64,000 nt of DNA from Oceanospirillaceae bacterium (GTDB lineage Bacteria > Pseudomonadota > Gammaproteobacteria > Pseudomonadales > Balneatricaceae): the NCBI GenBank assembly GCA_013215445.1, contig JABSRA010000015.1, positions 1 through 64,000 on the forward strand, read 5' to 3'. The position numbers were made by a program, and so were the translations under genes. The notes under the pieces are model-generated. The model saw nothing but the letters and a program-made list of their open reading frames with translations, did no database searches and was not told where the DNA came from. Positions 44,979 to 53,387 of this stretch are shown one piece after another; position 1 is the first letter of the stretch, and the number at the start of each line of letters is the position of its first letter.

Positions 44979-45473
44979 ATGAAATACCTATATTTTCAAA
45001 TGCTCTTAATCAGTACTCTATTACTTAGCGCTGAAGCTAGTCTTGCCGCTAGTATTGAAGGGAAGCAGTATAAAGACTGGCGTATAGATTGTCAGCAAGC
45101 TAACGGCAGGGAATTTTGTTTTGTGTCGCAGCCACTAATAGCCAAAAGCAACGGCGTGATTATGGTGACAACCGTGGATATTGTACAGCACTCTACACTG
45201 CCAGTGGTGACCTTTAGGCTTTCGACTATGTTGGATGCAACCAAAGAGATTCAATTTAAAATTGATAAAAATCAGCCGATTGGGTTGAAAGCAAAATGCA
45301 ATGAAAAAGAGTGTATCGTAAATTTTTTGTTAGACAAGCGGATGTTAAATGAGTTTAAACGGGGTAGTCGGGGAGTGCTTGCCTTTATCGCCAAGGATAC
45401 CAATAAGCCAAAATATTTTCCGCTATCTCTGTCGGGTTTCACCAAGGCATATAATCGTTTAAGAAAAGGCTGA
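44979..45473 (+). CDS. Invasion-associated locus B (IalB) family secreted protein
   Basis: 164 residues with a clear signal peptide (LLISTLLLSAEASLAAS). The mature part starts with YKDWRIDCQQ and has paired cysteines (CQQ..FCFVSQ and KCNEKEC), as in IalB proteins (PF06776). The fold is periplasmic; invasion roles are known only in Bartonella and no such role follows here. AAGGGA precedes ATG 44979; a symmetrical terminator follows. Confidence 0.87.
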   Translation: MKYLYFQMLLISTLLLSAEASLAASIEGKQYKDWRIDCQQANGREFCFVSQPLIAKSNGVIMVTTVDIVQHSTLPVVTFRLSTMLDATKEIQFKIDKNQPIGLKAKCNEKECIVNFLLDKRMLNEFKRGSRGVLAFIAKDTNKPKYFPLSLSGFTKAYNRLRKG

Positions 45474-45490
45474 GTATTACTTTAACACCA

Positions 45491-45517
45491 AAAAAAACAC
45501 GCATAGCGTGTTTTTTT
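45491..45517. terminator. Bidirectional terminator between convergent genes
   Basis: AAAAAAACACGC (45491-45502) and GCGTGTTTTTTT (45506-45517) with an ATA loop. It serves the IalB-like gene on the plus strand and the YecA-family gene region on the other side. Confidence 0.9.
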
Positions 45518-45537
45518 GTGGATGATTGCCGCTATTT

Positions 45538-46131
45538 TTATTTTTCAGGGGTCTGGAAAATAAGGTATAAATCAATCAAAATGTCAGGGATTTCGTTTGC
45601 CATCTCTTCACAGACATCTGAGTTTCGGCGAATTTCCTGAAATTCTTTGGCGTCAAAAAGATCTGAAACAACCATGATTGGCATCAACAACTCAGTCACT
45701 TTTTGCTCTTGAGCAGAGCTGCCTTGATACCAGCTATCCTCTTTGAGGAAAACCCCTTCCATGAAGGCCTGTGACCATGTTTCAATATCGGCTACTTGGT
45801 CGGCTTCTTCGACCATTAAGGTCAAATCACAGGGCATTTCTAATTCTTGGTCATTTTCCATGTCACCGCGAATACTGGCATACCAAGAGCGCAATATATT
45901 GGTAATTTGTGCTTGCTGTGATGAATCCTTCCAAGTGGGTTGACCGTCAAACAAAATGTCCAACCACTCACTCTCGTTGGTAGCACTCGGCGATATGACT
46001 AGAGCACAGAGAAAACCGTGGATGCCAATCAGATCTAATGATTCCTCCGAAACGGCCTCTGAAAAAATAAAGTTCTCTAAGCTGTCTAATTCAGCATCGG
46101 TGATACTCGGGTTTTGCTGGTGTGTTTGCAT
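45538..46131 (-). CDS. YecA/UPF0149 family protein
   Basis: 197 residues. LDSLENFIFSEAVSEESLDLIGIHGFLCALVISP is the UPF0149 (PF03695) N-terminal signature, followed by DIETWSQAFMEGVFL. The C-terminal SEC-C zinc motif found in some YecA proteins is absent. An acidic, all-helical protein of unknown function. AGGA precedes ATG 46131. Divergent from recQ. Confidence 0.88.
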   Translation of the reverse strand: MQTHQQNPSITDAELDSLENFIFSEAVSEESLDLIGIHGFLCALVISPSATNESEWLDILFDGQPTWKDSSQQAQITNILRSWYASIRGDMENDQELEMPCDLTLMVEEADQVADIETWSQAFMEGVFLKEDSWYQGSSAQEQKVTELLMPIMVVSDLFDAKEFQEIRRNSDVCEEMANEIPDILIDLYLIFQTPEK

Positions 46132-46346
46132 GCTCTAATCCTGGGAAATTAACAGGCCGTAGTTTACTCTAACTCTTAGGCTAAGCATAGTGCACTGAAA
46201 AGCTTTGATGCTAATAAACGCAGATAGGGGATGACACTTAGTCTCCCTTTAAGGATAATCGAGCGATATTAATCTCATCCCAATATTACCGCGCAATAGC
46301 GCGTGTTCTATGATTACGCTAGGGTGTGCAACTCGGCTAAAAAAAT

Positions 46347-46424
46347 CCTCGGGGCAAGCTTTCACGCTTGGTTAAACGGGGTGTTTCTGGTTACTCTTGG
46401 TTCCAACCAGCTCAAGGCCCGAGG
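46347..46424 (+). ncRNA. Candidate structured RNA in the recQ leader
   Basis: A 7-bp closing stem, CCTCGGG (46347-46353) with CCCGAGG (46418-46424), encloses up to three hairpins: CAAGC/GCTTG (46355-46370), AAAC/GTTT (46374-46386) and CTGGTT/AACCAG (46387-46410). The cloverleaf outline is 78 bases, like a tRNA, but D-loop, anticodon and T-loop consensus are missing. It ends about 65 bases before the recQ ATG, and a TAGGCG-T-CGCCTA dyad follows. It could be a cis-regulator or an sRNA. No known family was recognised. Confidence 0.35.
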
Positions 46425-46488
46425 GGGTGAGAAGCAACCTTTGATGATTTAGGCGTCGCCTAGTTCATCGCTATTGAATAGGATATAA

Positions 46489-48618
46489 ATGTCAGATCAG
46501 GCACTGCAAGTTCTTAAAGATGTTTTTGGTTACGATGGGTTTAGATTCGGCCAGCAAGAGATCATTCAAAGTGTTCTCGATGGCCAAGATACGCTGGTTA
46601 TCATGCCAACTGGTGGTGGTAAGTCAATGTGTTATCAGCTACCGGCATTGTTGCGTGAAGGCACCGCTATTGTGGTCTCGCCGTTGATAGCCTTGATGCA
46701 TGATCAAGTTACGGCGCTCTCTCAATTGGGGATTAGGGCCGCCTATTTAAATTCGTCTCTGGATTATCAGATTCAATATGAAGTGGAACAACAGCTAATT
46801 CACGGGGAATTAGATTTACTCTACATCGCACCAGAGCGGTTATTAAAAGCCAAAACCTATCAGTTATTAGCAAATTGTCAGCTGTCATTGATCGCTATCG
46901 ATGAGGCGCATTGCGTGTCTCAATGGGGGCATGACTTTCGCCCTGAATATTTACAGATAGCCCAGTTTGCCAATAACTTTCCCAATACGCCGCGAATAGC
47001 CCTCACGGCGACCGCAGATACCAGAACCCAGCAGGAAATAGAACAGCGACTTGAGTTGCGCACCGCCAATATCTTTATTCAGGGCTTTGATCGTCCCAAT
47101 ATTCGCTACCGTATCGGCCAAAAAGATCGGGCACGTGAGCAATTACTGGCATTTATTCAATCGGAACACCTCAATGATGCGGGTATTGTCTACTGTCTAT
47201 CGCGGAAGCGGGTGGAAGAGACGGCCGCTTGGCTCTGTGAAAAAGGGCTTAATGCACTGCCTTATCACGCGGGTTTAGCCACCGATTTAAAGCAGCATCA
47301 TCAACACCGTTTTTTAATGGAAGAAAAGGTGATTATCGTCGCCACCATTGCCTTTGGTATGGGTATCGATAAACCCAATGTACGTTTTGTGGCGCACCTA
47401 GATTTACCTAAGAGCATCGAAGCATACTATCAAGAGACGGGTAGGGCGGGGCGCGATGGATTACCGGCTAATGCCTGGATGGTCTACGGCTTACAAGATG
47501 TGGTTTTTTTAAGGCAGATGGTTGAGGGCTCACAAGCGCCGGATAATATCAAGCAAGTAGAAAGGCAGAAGTTAGAAGCTATTTTGGGGCTCTGTGAAAT
47601 AACCAGTTGTCGGCGACAGGTACTGTTAGGCTATTTTGGAGAGACGGGGCACAGTAGTTGCGGCAATTGTGACAATTGTCTAGAGCCTGTGCCCGTGTGG
47701 GATGGCACTGAGGCGGCACGTAAGGTGCTATCGGCCGTTTACAAAACGGGGCAGAGCTTTGGCGTCAATCATATTGTGGATGTGCTCACCGGTAGCAAAA
47801 CAGAGAAAGTAACCCAGTTTGGTCATGATAAATTATCGATTTGGGACATCGGCAAAGAGTTGAATAAATTACAGTGGCGCTCTGTGTTTCGCCAGTTGAT
47901 CGCCCGTAGCTTTCTCGGGGTCGATTATGAGCGTTTTGGAGTGTTGCACTTAACTGAAAAATGTCGGCCACTACTGCGCGGCGAAGAGAGTATCGAGTTG
48001 CGCGAAGATTTACGCAAAAAAACCTCGCGTACCAAATATAATAAGAAAAAATCGGTACAGCATAAATTGGACGCCGATGAGCATGCCCTGTGGGAGGCGT
48101 TGCGTGGACTGAGAACTGAGTTGGCAAAAGAACAAGATGTACCTCCCTACATCATCTTTCACGATGCTACCTTGATGGAAATGGTGATGTATCGCCCGGC
48201 GAGTCGTCAGCAGATGCAAAAGATAAGCGGTGTGGGGGAGCGCAAGCTAGAGTTGTATGGCGCTGAGTTTTTAGCGGTGTTGAATGAAGAGTCAGCCCCA
48301 CAGATCAGTGTCGACCAGCAGAGTCTTGAATCGATAGTATTGTTTAAGACGGGTATGTTGATCAGTCAAGTGGCCAGTATGCAAAAGTTGTCGATTGGGG
48401 TGATTTATAATCATCTGGCGGGTGCTATAGCCCAGGGCGAGTTGAGTGTCGATGAAGTGGTTGAATTGCCCGCGGTAGAAATTCAAGCTATTGAGCAGGA
48501 AATTATTCAATCTCAGGCGCTGAACGGGTTGGCATTGAAACCGGTTTATGAAGCGCTCGGGGGTGTGTACGAGATGGCGGTGATCCGCTGTGTCAGTATG
48601 GGCTTGAAACATCAATGA
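46489..48618 (+). CDS. recQ: ATP-dependent DNA helicase RecQ
   Basis: 709 residues (E. coli 609). Superfamily 2 helicase: Walker [21 protein letters not shown] box [18 protein letters not shown], motif [12 protein letters not shown], zinc cysteines in [13 protein letters not shown] and CGNCDNC, the RQC winged helix, an HRDC domain ([15 protein letters not shown] onward) and an extra C-terminal helix-turn-helix (HTH_40-like, [16 protein letters not shown]). The last domain accounts for the extra length. AGGAT precedes ATG 46489. Confidence 0.96.
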   Translation: MSDQALQVLKDVFGYDGFRFGQQEIIQSVLDGQDTLVIMPTGGGKSMCYQLPALLREGTAIVVSPLIALMHDQVTALSQLGIRAAYLNSSLDYQIQYEVEQQLIHGELDLLYIAPERLLKAKTYQLLANCQLSLIAIDEAHCVSQWGHDFRPEYLQIAQFANNFPNTPRIALTATADTRTQQEIEQRLELRTANIFIQGFDRPNIRYRIGQKDRAREQLLAFIQSEHLNDAGIVYCLSRKRVEETAAWLCEKGLNALPYHAGLATDLKQHHQHRFLMEEKVIIVATIAFGMGIDKPNVRFVAHLDLPKSIEAYYQETGRAGRDGLPANAWMVYGLQDVVFLRQMVEGSQAPDNIKQVERQKLEAILGLCEITSCRRQVLLGYFGETGHSSCGNCDNCLEPVPVWDGTEAARKVLSAVYKTGQSFGVNHIVDVLTGSKTEKVTQFGHDKLSIWDIGKELNKLQWRSVFRQLIARSFLGVDYERFGVLHLTEKCRPLLRGEESIELREDLRKKTSRTKYNKKKSVQHKLDADEHALWEALRGLRTELAKEQDVPPYIIFHDATLMEMVMYRPASRQQMQKISGVGERKLELYGAEFLAVLNEESAPQISVDQQSLESIVLFKTGMLISQVASMQKLSIGVIYNHLAGAIAQGELSVDEVVELPAVEIQAIEQEIIQSQALNGLALKPVYEALGGVYEMAVIRCVSMGLKHQ

Positions 48619-48630
48619 GCAGGTTACTCG

Positions 48631-49044
48631 TTGCTTGAGTTATGGGGCTTATTTGCCAGTAGCTTTATCGCCTCGACCTTATTGCCGGGCGGCTCTGAAC
48701 TACTTTTAGCCTGGCTGGTGCAGCAGGGACAAATCCCGCTGCATTTACTACTGGCAGCGGCGATCACCGGTAATGTATTGGGGGGCATGCTCACCTTGGT
48801 AATGGGTAGGGTAATAGCGCGTTATTATCCGGCTAAAAAGTTGTTATCGTCTCGGCAAATAAAAGCCCAGCAATGGTTAGTGCGCAGGGGGAGTGTCGTG
48901 TTGTTGCTCTCTTGGCTGCCACTGGTGGGAGATCCGCTGTGTCTGTTGGCTGGTTGGCTCAGGCTTAATATCTATGCCTGTGCGCTGTTTATCTTGATCG
49001 GCAAGACTGGACGCTATTTGCTGATCGCGGGCTTAATGGCTTAA
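48631..49044 (+). CDS. yqaA: YqaA family (SNARE-associated/DedA-like) membrane protein
   Basis: 137 residues from a TTG start 12 bases after recQ. Signature ASSFIASTLLPGGSELLLAWLV and SWLPLVGDPLCLLAGWLR match YqaA, a short DedA-related protein thought to move lipids or protons across the inner membrane. Its stop lies in a duplicated 34-base segment shared with the end of the convergent EamA transporter. Confidence 0.87.
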   Translation: MLELWGLFASSFIASTLLPGGSELLLAWLVQQGQIPLHLLLAAAITGNVLGGMLTLVMGRVIARYYPAKKLLSSRQIKAQQWLVRRGSVVLLLSWLPLVGDPLCLLAGWLRLNIYACALFILIGKTGRYLLIAGLMA

Positions 49045-49130
49045 AGTAAAAAAATCATGGCAGTGCCCGAGACCATTATAAAGAGCCCAAATAGACTGTT
49101 TCATTATCACCCTTGGCTGCCACGGGTGGC
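49041..49130 (-). pseudogene. Decayed duplicate of the EamA transporter 3' end
   Basis: 49040-49073 and 49132-49165 are an identical 34-base direct repeat; the second is the coding end of the EamA gene. Upstream (minus sense) of copy 1 the sequence still encodes FGLFIMVSGTAMIFLL, matching WIGAFLVVSGTAMIFLL of the intact gene, then V-I-M-K-Q in a shifted frame matching its VIMKQPP, with an internal deletion. It is therefore a diverged tail of a former tandem paralogue. Confidence 0.7.
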
Positions 49131-49132
49131 TC

Positions 49133-50032
49133 TTAAAGTAAAAAAATCATGGCAGTGCCCGAGACTACTAAAAAAGCTCCAATCCAGGCGTTGGGTGCCG
49201 GTGGCTGTTTCATGATCACCCAGAGAATTGGCAGGGCGGCAATCGGTGAAATTGATGAGAGTGTCGATATTACTCCTGTGTCTCCGCCTTTGAGGCCAAA
49301 CAATAGTAGCGACATGCCGACACCCATGGCGAGAAATCCACTGGCGGCTATCTGTAGAAATACCCTAGCACTGATTGGCACTAGCGCCGGAGAGGCGCCT
49401 CTGCGACGCTGAGCGATATAGCCCACTAACCATAGGCAAACGGCGGCAATACCCACTCGCACGGCACTGGCGGCAATGGGGTCAACCCCTGACTCCATGG
49501 CGGGTCGAATCAAAATAAGGCTGATTGCCTGACAGAAGGCGGACGCTAGAGTAATAGCAACGCCGGTTATCAATCGCCCTTGGGTTTCCTCTAAACTATG
49601 TGCTTGCTTTCTGTTACGGCCAAAGGCAATCGCCGTTATGACACCACTGGTAATCACCAACGCGCCGATTAATACTGAATAAGGGAGGGTTTCATTGAGG
49701 AATAACCAGCCTAAAAAAACGGTGATAGGCGCATTTAAGGCGAAGACCACTGAGTTTCTCCGCGGCCCCATTTTTTTTAGCCCCCAGAAGAGTAGTGTAT
49801 CTCCCAAAAATATACCGATCAATGAGCTGATGATGATCGCAGGCCACCAGGGAATGAGATCGATTCGCCAGCCATCAGTAATCCATGCCATGCTGGCCAA
49901 CATAAAAAATACAATTAACATGCGCCATTTATTGAAGCGCGTCGGTCCTAGCGCTTTAACCGCTTTAACTGAAAAAAATGGAGAGATAGCGAAGCATAAT
50001 CCGGCGCCAAGAGCCGCCAATTGATAAATCAT
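49133..50032 (-). CDS. EamA/DMT-superfamily transporter
   Basis: 299 residues with ten predicted membrane helices in two EamA repeats (first half ending GALVITSGVITAIAFG, second ending FLVVSGTAMIFLL). Substrate unknown; the family exports amino acids, metabolites or drugs. ATG 50032. Its 3' end is duplicated just downstream at 49040-49073. Confidence 0.88.
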   Translation of the reverse strand: MIYQLAALGAGLCFAISPFFSVKAVKALGPTRFNKWRMLIVFFMLASMAWITDGWRIDLIPWWPAIIISSLIGIFLGDTLLFWGLKKMGPRRNSVVFALNAPITVFLGWLFLNETLPYSVLIGALVITSGVITAIAFGRNRKQAHSLEETQGRLITGVAITLASAFCQAISLILIRPAMESGVDPIAASAVRVGIAAVCLWLVGYIAQRRRGASPALVPISARVFLQIAASGFLAMGVGMSLLLFGLKGGDTGVISTLSSISPIAALPILWVIMKQPPAPNAWIGAFLVVSGTAMIFLL

Positions 50033-50176
50033 TGAGAGAGCCTCACCACTGATACAAGATTATCGTGGCAATGTGAGCTTAGTTAGCAGGTGGTTGACCG
50101 CATCCAATCGATAGATGCAGAGCAATCTGCACCTGGTATGCGGTGTTAAAGGCTGTTCAGAGCCAGCAAGGGCTAA

Positions 50177-50719
50177 TCAAAGTCCCTCGTAGGACAGTAG
50201 GGTAAAGACCGGGATGTCTGCCTCTTCGAGCAGCGTAGCCCCATGCAGGTCGGGCAAATTGATCATCGCAGCACTTTCTACTACGGTTGCGCCCAGTTTT
50301 TTAATCAGCGTACAGGCGGCTAATAAAGTTCCACCGGTGGCGATCAAATCATCAAAAACCAGCACTTTGTCACCTGCTTTTACCGCATCAACTTGCATCT
50401 CTATCTCGGCGGTACCGTACTCAAGTTTGTACTCTTGACGGACTGTCTCACCTGGTAGTTTGCCTTTTTTTCGCACTAAGACTAAAGGCAGTCCCAGCTG
50501 GTAAGCCATGATAGAAGCTACTAGAAATCCACGGGCATCAATACAGGCGATATGGGTGATATCTGCATCAATGTAACGTTGAATAAATGCGTCAGACACC
50601 ATGCGCAATGCTTTAGGGTCTTTAAAAATAGGGGTAATATCGCGAAATACGACGCCTTCTTCAGGCCAGTTATCCAGTGAGCGGATTACCGATTTTACAT
50701 ACAATTCGTCGAATGACAT
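50177..50719 (-). CDS. apt: Adenine phosphoribosyltransferase
   Basis: 180 residues. Converts adenine and PRPP to AMP. Conserved GVVFRDITPIFKDP, DARGF, RKKGKLPGETV and the PRPP-binding VLVFDDLIATGGT. AAGG seven bases before ATG 50719. It lies next to the anr-type gene in the same orientation, as in Pseudomonas. Confidence 0.95.
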   Translation of the reverse strand: MSFDELYVKSVIRSLDNWPEEGVVFRDITPIFKDPKALRMVSDAFIQRYIDADITHIACIDARGFLVASIMAYQLGLPLVLVRKKGKLPGETVRQEYKLEYGTAEIEMQVDAVKAGDKVLVFDDLIATGGTLLAACTLIKKLGATVVESAAMINLPDLHGATLLEEADIPVFTLLSYEGL

Positions 50720-50840
50720 TGCTGAACCTTAAATATAAATAAATAATGAGAGTGCAGCTAAAGAGGAAAAAGCCTTTATTGACTGCACTAGCACTATACA
50801 GAAGTGTAAAATCATTACTAGGCTTATTTAGAGAGCCCTG

Positions 50841-51578
50841 TTAGGCCGTATTATTAGCTAACTTTAATAGCGCTTTAAGTTCAACTATTTGAATCTCTTT
50901 GTTATTAACTAAGATGAAGCCGTTTTTTTGCATTCGAGTGAATACGCGGCTGACCGTTTCTACGGTGAGCCCTAAATAATTGGCGATTTCGTTACGCGAC
51001 ATGGGTAATCTAAAGCGCGATTCAGAGAAGCCGCGGGCTTTAAAGCGGTTGGATAAACGCAACAAAAAAGTGGCGACTCTCTCATCTGAGTTTTTATTGG
51101 CCAATAGTTGTAGCATATTCTGCTCATTGCAAATATCTTTACTCATTGTCTTGAGAATTTGCCGGCGCAATTTTGGTAAATCCACTGAAAGCTGATCGAG
51201 TTGTTCAAACTCTATCTTACAGGCGGTGGTGGTTTCTAGTGCTTGAATTGAATCTGGGCAAGTGCCGGAATGTATGCCATTGAGTCCAATTAAGTCCCCG
51301 GGAAAATAAAAACCGGTGATCTGTTCATCGCCTTCAGCACTGGTGGTATACGTTTTAACACTGCCAGTCTTAAGGGCGAAGACCGAGATAAAGTTTTCTC
51401 CCTGGGTGCTGAGTAATTGACCTTTACGCATTGGTTTGCCACGACTGATAATTCTATCTAACTTTGACATCTCGGATAGATCAAGCGACACGGCCATACA
51501 GAGAGAATTTAAATTACAATTACAACATTGCATACTTGAGGAGATGGAAACATTCTGTAGAGATATATTGTGGTTCAC
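50841..51578 (-). CDS. anr: Fnr/Anr-type oxygen-responsive transcription regulator
   Basis: 245 residues, CRP/FNR family. N-terminal Cys18, Cys21 and Cys27 (C-x2-C-x5-C) plus Cys120 in TACKIEF correspond to the four ligands of the oxygen-labile 4Fe-4S cluster. The C-terminal helix-turn-helix NEIANYLGLTVETVSRVFTR carries the E-x-x-S-R residues that read TTGAT-N4-ATCAA. GTG start at 51578. The apt neighbour supports the name anr. It controls the switch to anaerobic or microaerobic metabolism. Confidence 0.92.
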   Translation of the reverse strand: MNHNISLQNVSISSSMQCCNCNLNSLCMAVSLDLSEMSKLDRIISRGKPMRKGQLLSTQGENFISVFALKTGSVKTYTTSAEGDEQITGFYFPGDLIGLNGIHSGTCPDSIQALETTTACKIEFEQLDQLSVDLPKLRRQILKTMSKDICNEQNMLQLLANKNSDERVATFLLRLSNRFKARGFSESRFRLPMSRNEIANYLGLTVETVSRVFTRMQKNGFILVNNKEIQIVELKALLKLANNTA

Positions 51579-52052
51579 TGTGTTTTCTCATATTGTTAAA
51601 TAGCCACTAGGCTCAATGTTGGGTGCTGTCTATCGTTAGTGTCCATCGGGAAGCAAGCATCTACTGTGGTCGTCCCAGGGGCTCGACCTAAACACGACTT
51701 AGAGGGCGTTATTTAGCGTGTCTAATATGGCCAGCTCTAGTATCGCCATCACCATGGCCCCGTTTCTGGATGAACACTGGTTAGAGAACAGCGACTTTGG
51801 CGCTGTAACAACAATTCTCTAAGATCAGATTATAAACTGATTCAGATCAACTTTTTGTATTATAATGGCCTCATTCAAGGTGGAGCGATTTTTTTTGTAT
51901 TCTAAAGAAAATAATTGTGTTTTTAAAGCGGTTAATTCATTGAAATATTTTGATTTCATGAAGATACAAGAAAAGGTCTCTAAATGGAGACGCTTTTGCT
52001 GCTCTGCAGAATTTCGTATTATGTCAGTCAAATAATTAAGTAAGAGGTTAGT
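51579..52052. other. Intergenic region with Fnr box and long leader
   Basis: About 470 bases between divergent anr and the class II amidotransferase gene. It contains an Fnr-type box, a TATAAT and about 180 bases of untranslated leader with an AAAAGGTCTC...GAGACGCTTTT hairpin (51971-51996). A minus-strand frame at 51825-52031 is not credible. Confidence 0.5.
51837..51866 (+). promoter_or_regulatory. Fnr/Anr box overlapping a promoter
   Basis: CTGAT-TCAG-ATCAA (51837-51850) matches TTGAT-N4-ATCAA at 9 of 10 positions. A perfect TATAAT follows at 51861-51866. The box therefore covers the -35 position of a plus-strand promoter, a layout that fits repression or a non-classical activation. It lies beside the gene encoding its likely regulator. 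Confidence 0.6.
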
Positions 52053-52829
52053 ATGTGTCGTTGGTTAGCGTATTCGGGTAAAGCTATTTTTCTAGAAGAA
52101 TTAATAGAGAACCCAGGCAACTCCCTGATCAAGCAGAGCTTGAATGCCTCTGAATCAAAAACGGCGATCAACGGTGATGGTTTTGGTTTAGGTTGGTATG
52201 GGGCTAAGCCCTACCCTGGAATATATCGGGAGATTCTGCCCGCTTGGGCGGATCAAAATCTATTGAGTTTATGTCGACAGATTGAATCAAGGCTGTTTTT
52301 TGCCCATGTACGAGCCTCTACCGGGACTTTTACTAGCCGTGCAAACTGTCATCCCTTTAGTTTTGATAATTGGATGTTTATGCACAATGGGCAGATAGCC
52401 GAATATGAAAAAGTGAGACGGGATATTGAAAATCTGATCCCAGATCACCACTATCTGGGCCGCGAGGGCACCACCGACAGCGAGGCGCTGTTTTTAGCAC
52501 TCTATGGTTTTGGATTAAGCGAAGATCCCATCGCAGCGGTGTCTAAACTCTGTAATAAAGTAAACCAGCTGATGGCTGACAAAAACATTGATGGTGCCTT
52601 TCGTTTTACCGCGACGTTAAGTGATGGCGAGTGCATTTACGCCTTTCGTTACTCTTCAGATAGCAGGGCGCCAAGTCTTTATTATCGCTGTACTGGTGAA
52701 GGCGTGGCTATCGCCTCGGAGCCTCTAGAAGTAACGGATGCAAATTGGCAGATGGTTGAGCCGGGTTGCGGAATAAAGGTCTGTAAAAATAGCCAACTGA
52801 CTAACTTTAAAATGGATCTAGACGCTTAA
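52053..52829 (+). CDS. Class II glutamine amidotransferase (YafJ-like)
   Basis: 258 residues starting MCRWLAYSG, where Cys2 becomes the N-terminal nucleophile after Met removal. FAHVRASTGT, NCHPFSFDNWMFMHNGQI and TTDSEALFLAL are typical of the YafJ/EgtC-like Ntn-hydrolase group. The substrate is unknown. AGAGG precedes ATG 52053. Probably transcribed from the Fnr-box promoter about 180 bases upstream. Confidence 0.9.
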   Translation: MCRWLAYSGKAIFLEELIENPGNSLIKQSLNASESKTAINGDGFGLGWYGAKPYPGIYREILPAWADQNLLSLCRQIESRLFFAHVRASTGTFTSRANCHPFSFDNWMFMHNGQIAEYEKVRRDIENLIPDHHYLGREGTTDSEALFLALYGFGLSEDPIAAVSKLCNKVNQLMADKNIDGAFRFTATLSDGECIYAFRYSSDSRAPSLYYRCTGEGVAIASEPLEVTDANWQMVEPGCGIKVCKNSQLTNFKMDLDA

Positions 52830-53057
52830 CATTCTCCTCAGTAGCCCATTTGGTTGCCGATCTTTGACGATCAACAGGTCAGTCCCCAGAGGGTCGCAAT
52901 TGAATAGCTGTTAGTCGCTAGCAGCTCTTTCTCGGTTGCTCAATTGTTATAATTTGTCTTTAAGGTAAGTGTATTGAACCTATGACTCGCAATAGCGGGT
53001 ATAAGGGCAGTACCTGATCTAAGCACTTATTAGCATAACAATGAAGGCAGTGGTTAA

Positions 53058-53336
53058 ATGAATGACGCGCAATTAATAGCACAAGCTGAGATGTCTCCCT
53101 GTGTGGGAGTCTGCAAAATGGATCAACTGACGGGTTGGTGTTTTGGCTGCGGACGCACAGACTCTGAAATAAAAGGTTGGCAAGTTTACCAGCATTCACT
53201 AAAGGCCGAACTGGTTCAGCCCTTGGCGGAGCGGGTGGCACAACTGGTTGCCCGCAGAAGAACTGAGCGTCAAACGACTAAGCGTGCTAACAGAAGGGGC
53301 GCGCGTCGGTCTAACCCCGTTGGTAGCTCTCTTTAA
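53058..53336 (+). CDS. DUF1289 domain protein
   Basis: 92 residues. SPCVGVCKMDQLTGWCFGCGRTDSEIKGW with four cysteines is the DUF1289 (PF06945) signature, probably a metal or Fe-S binding ribbon. The C-terminal third is a basic Arg/Lys-rich tail. Function unknown. Confidence 0.88.
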   Translation: MNDAQLIAQAEMSPCVGVCKMDQLTGWCFGCGRTDSEIKGWQVYQHSLKAELVQPLAERVAQLVARRRTERQTTKRANRRGARRSNPVGSSL

Positions 53337-53387
53337 GCTTGCATAAACTCTCCTACATTTATTCATTTTTTTTCTCAGAGGATAGTG

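Noticed and set aside
46347-46424. tRNA gene
   Set aside because: Length and a 7-bp closing stem fit, but there is no GG-containing D-loop, no 7-base anticodon loop and no TTC-A/G-A T-loop.
51825-52031. 68-codon minus-strand ORF in the anr-amidotransferase gap
   Set aside because: Covers the Fnr box and promoter on the opposite strand, AT-rich codons, no ribosome site.
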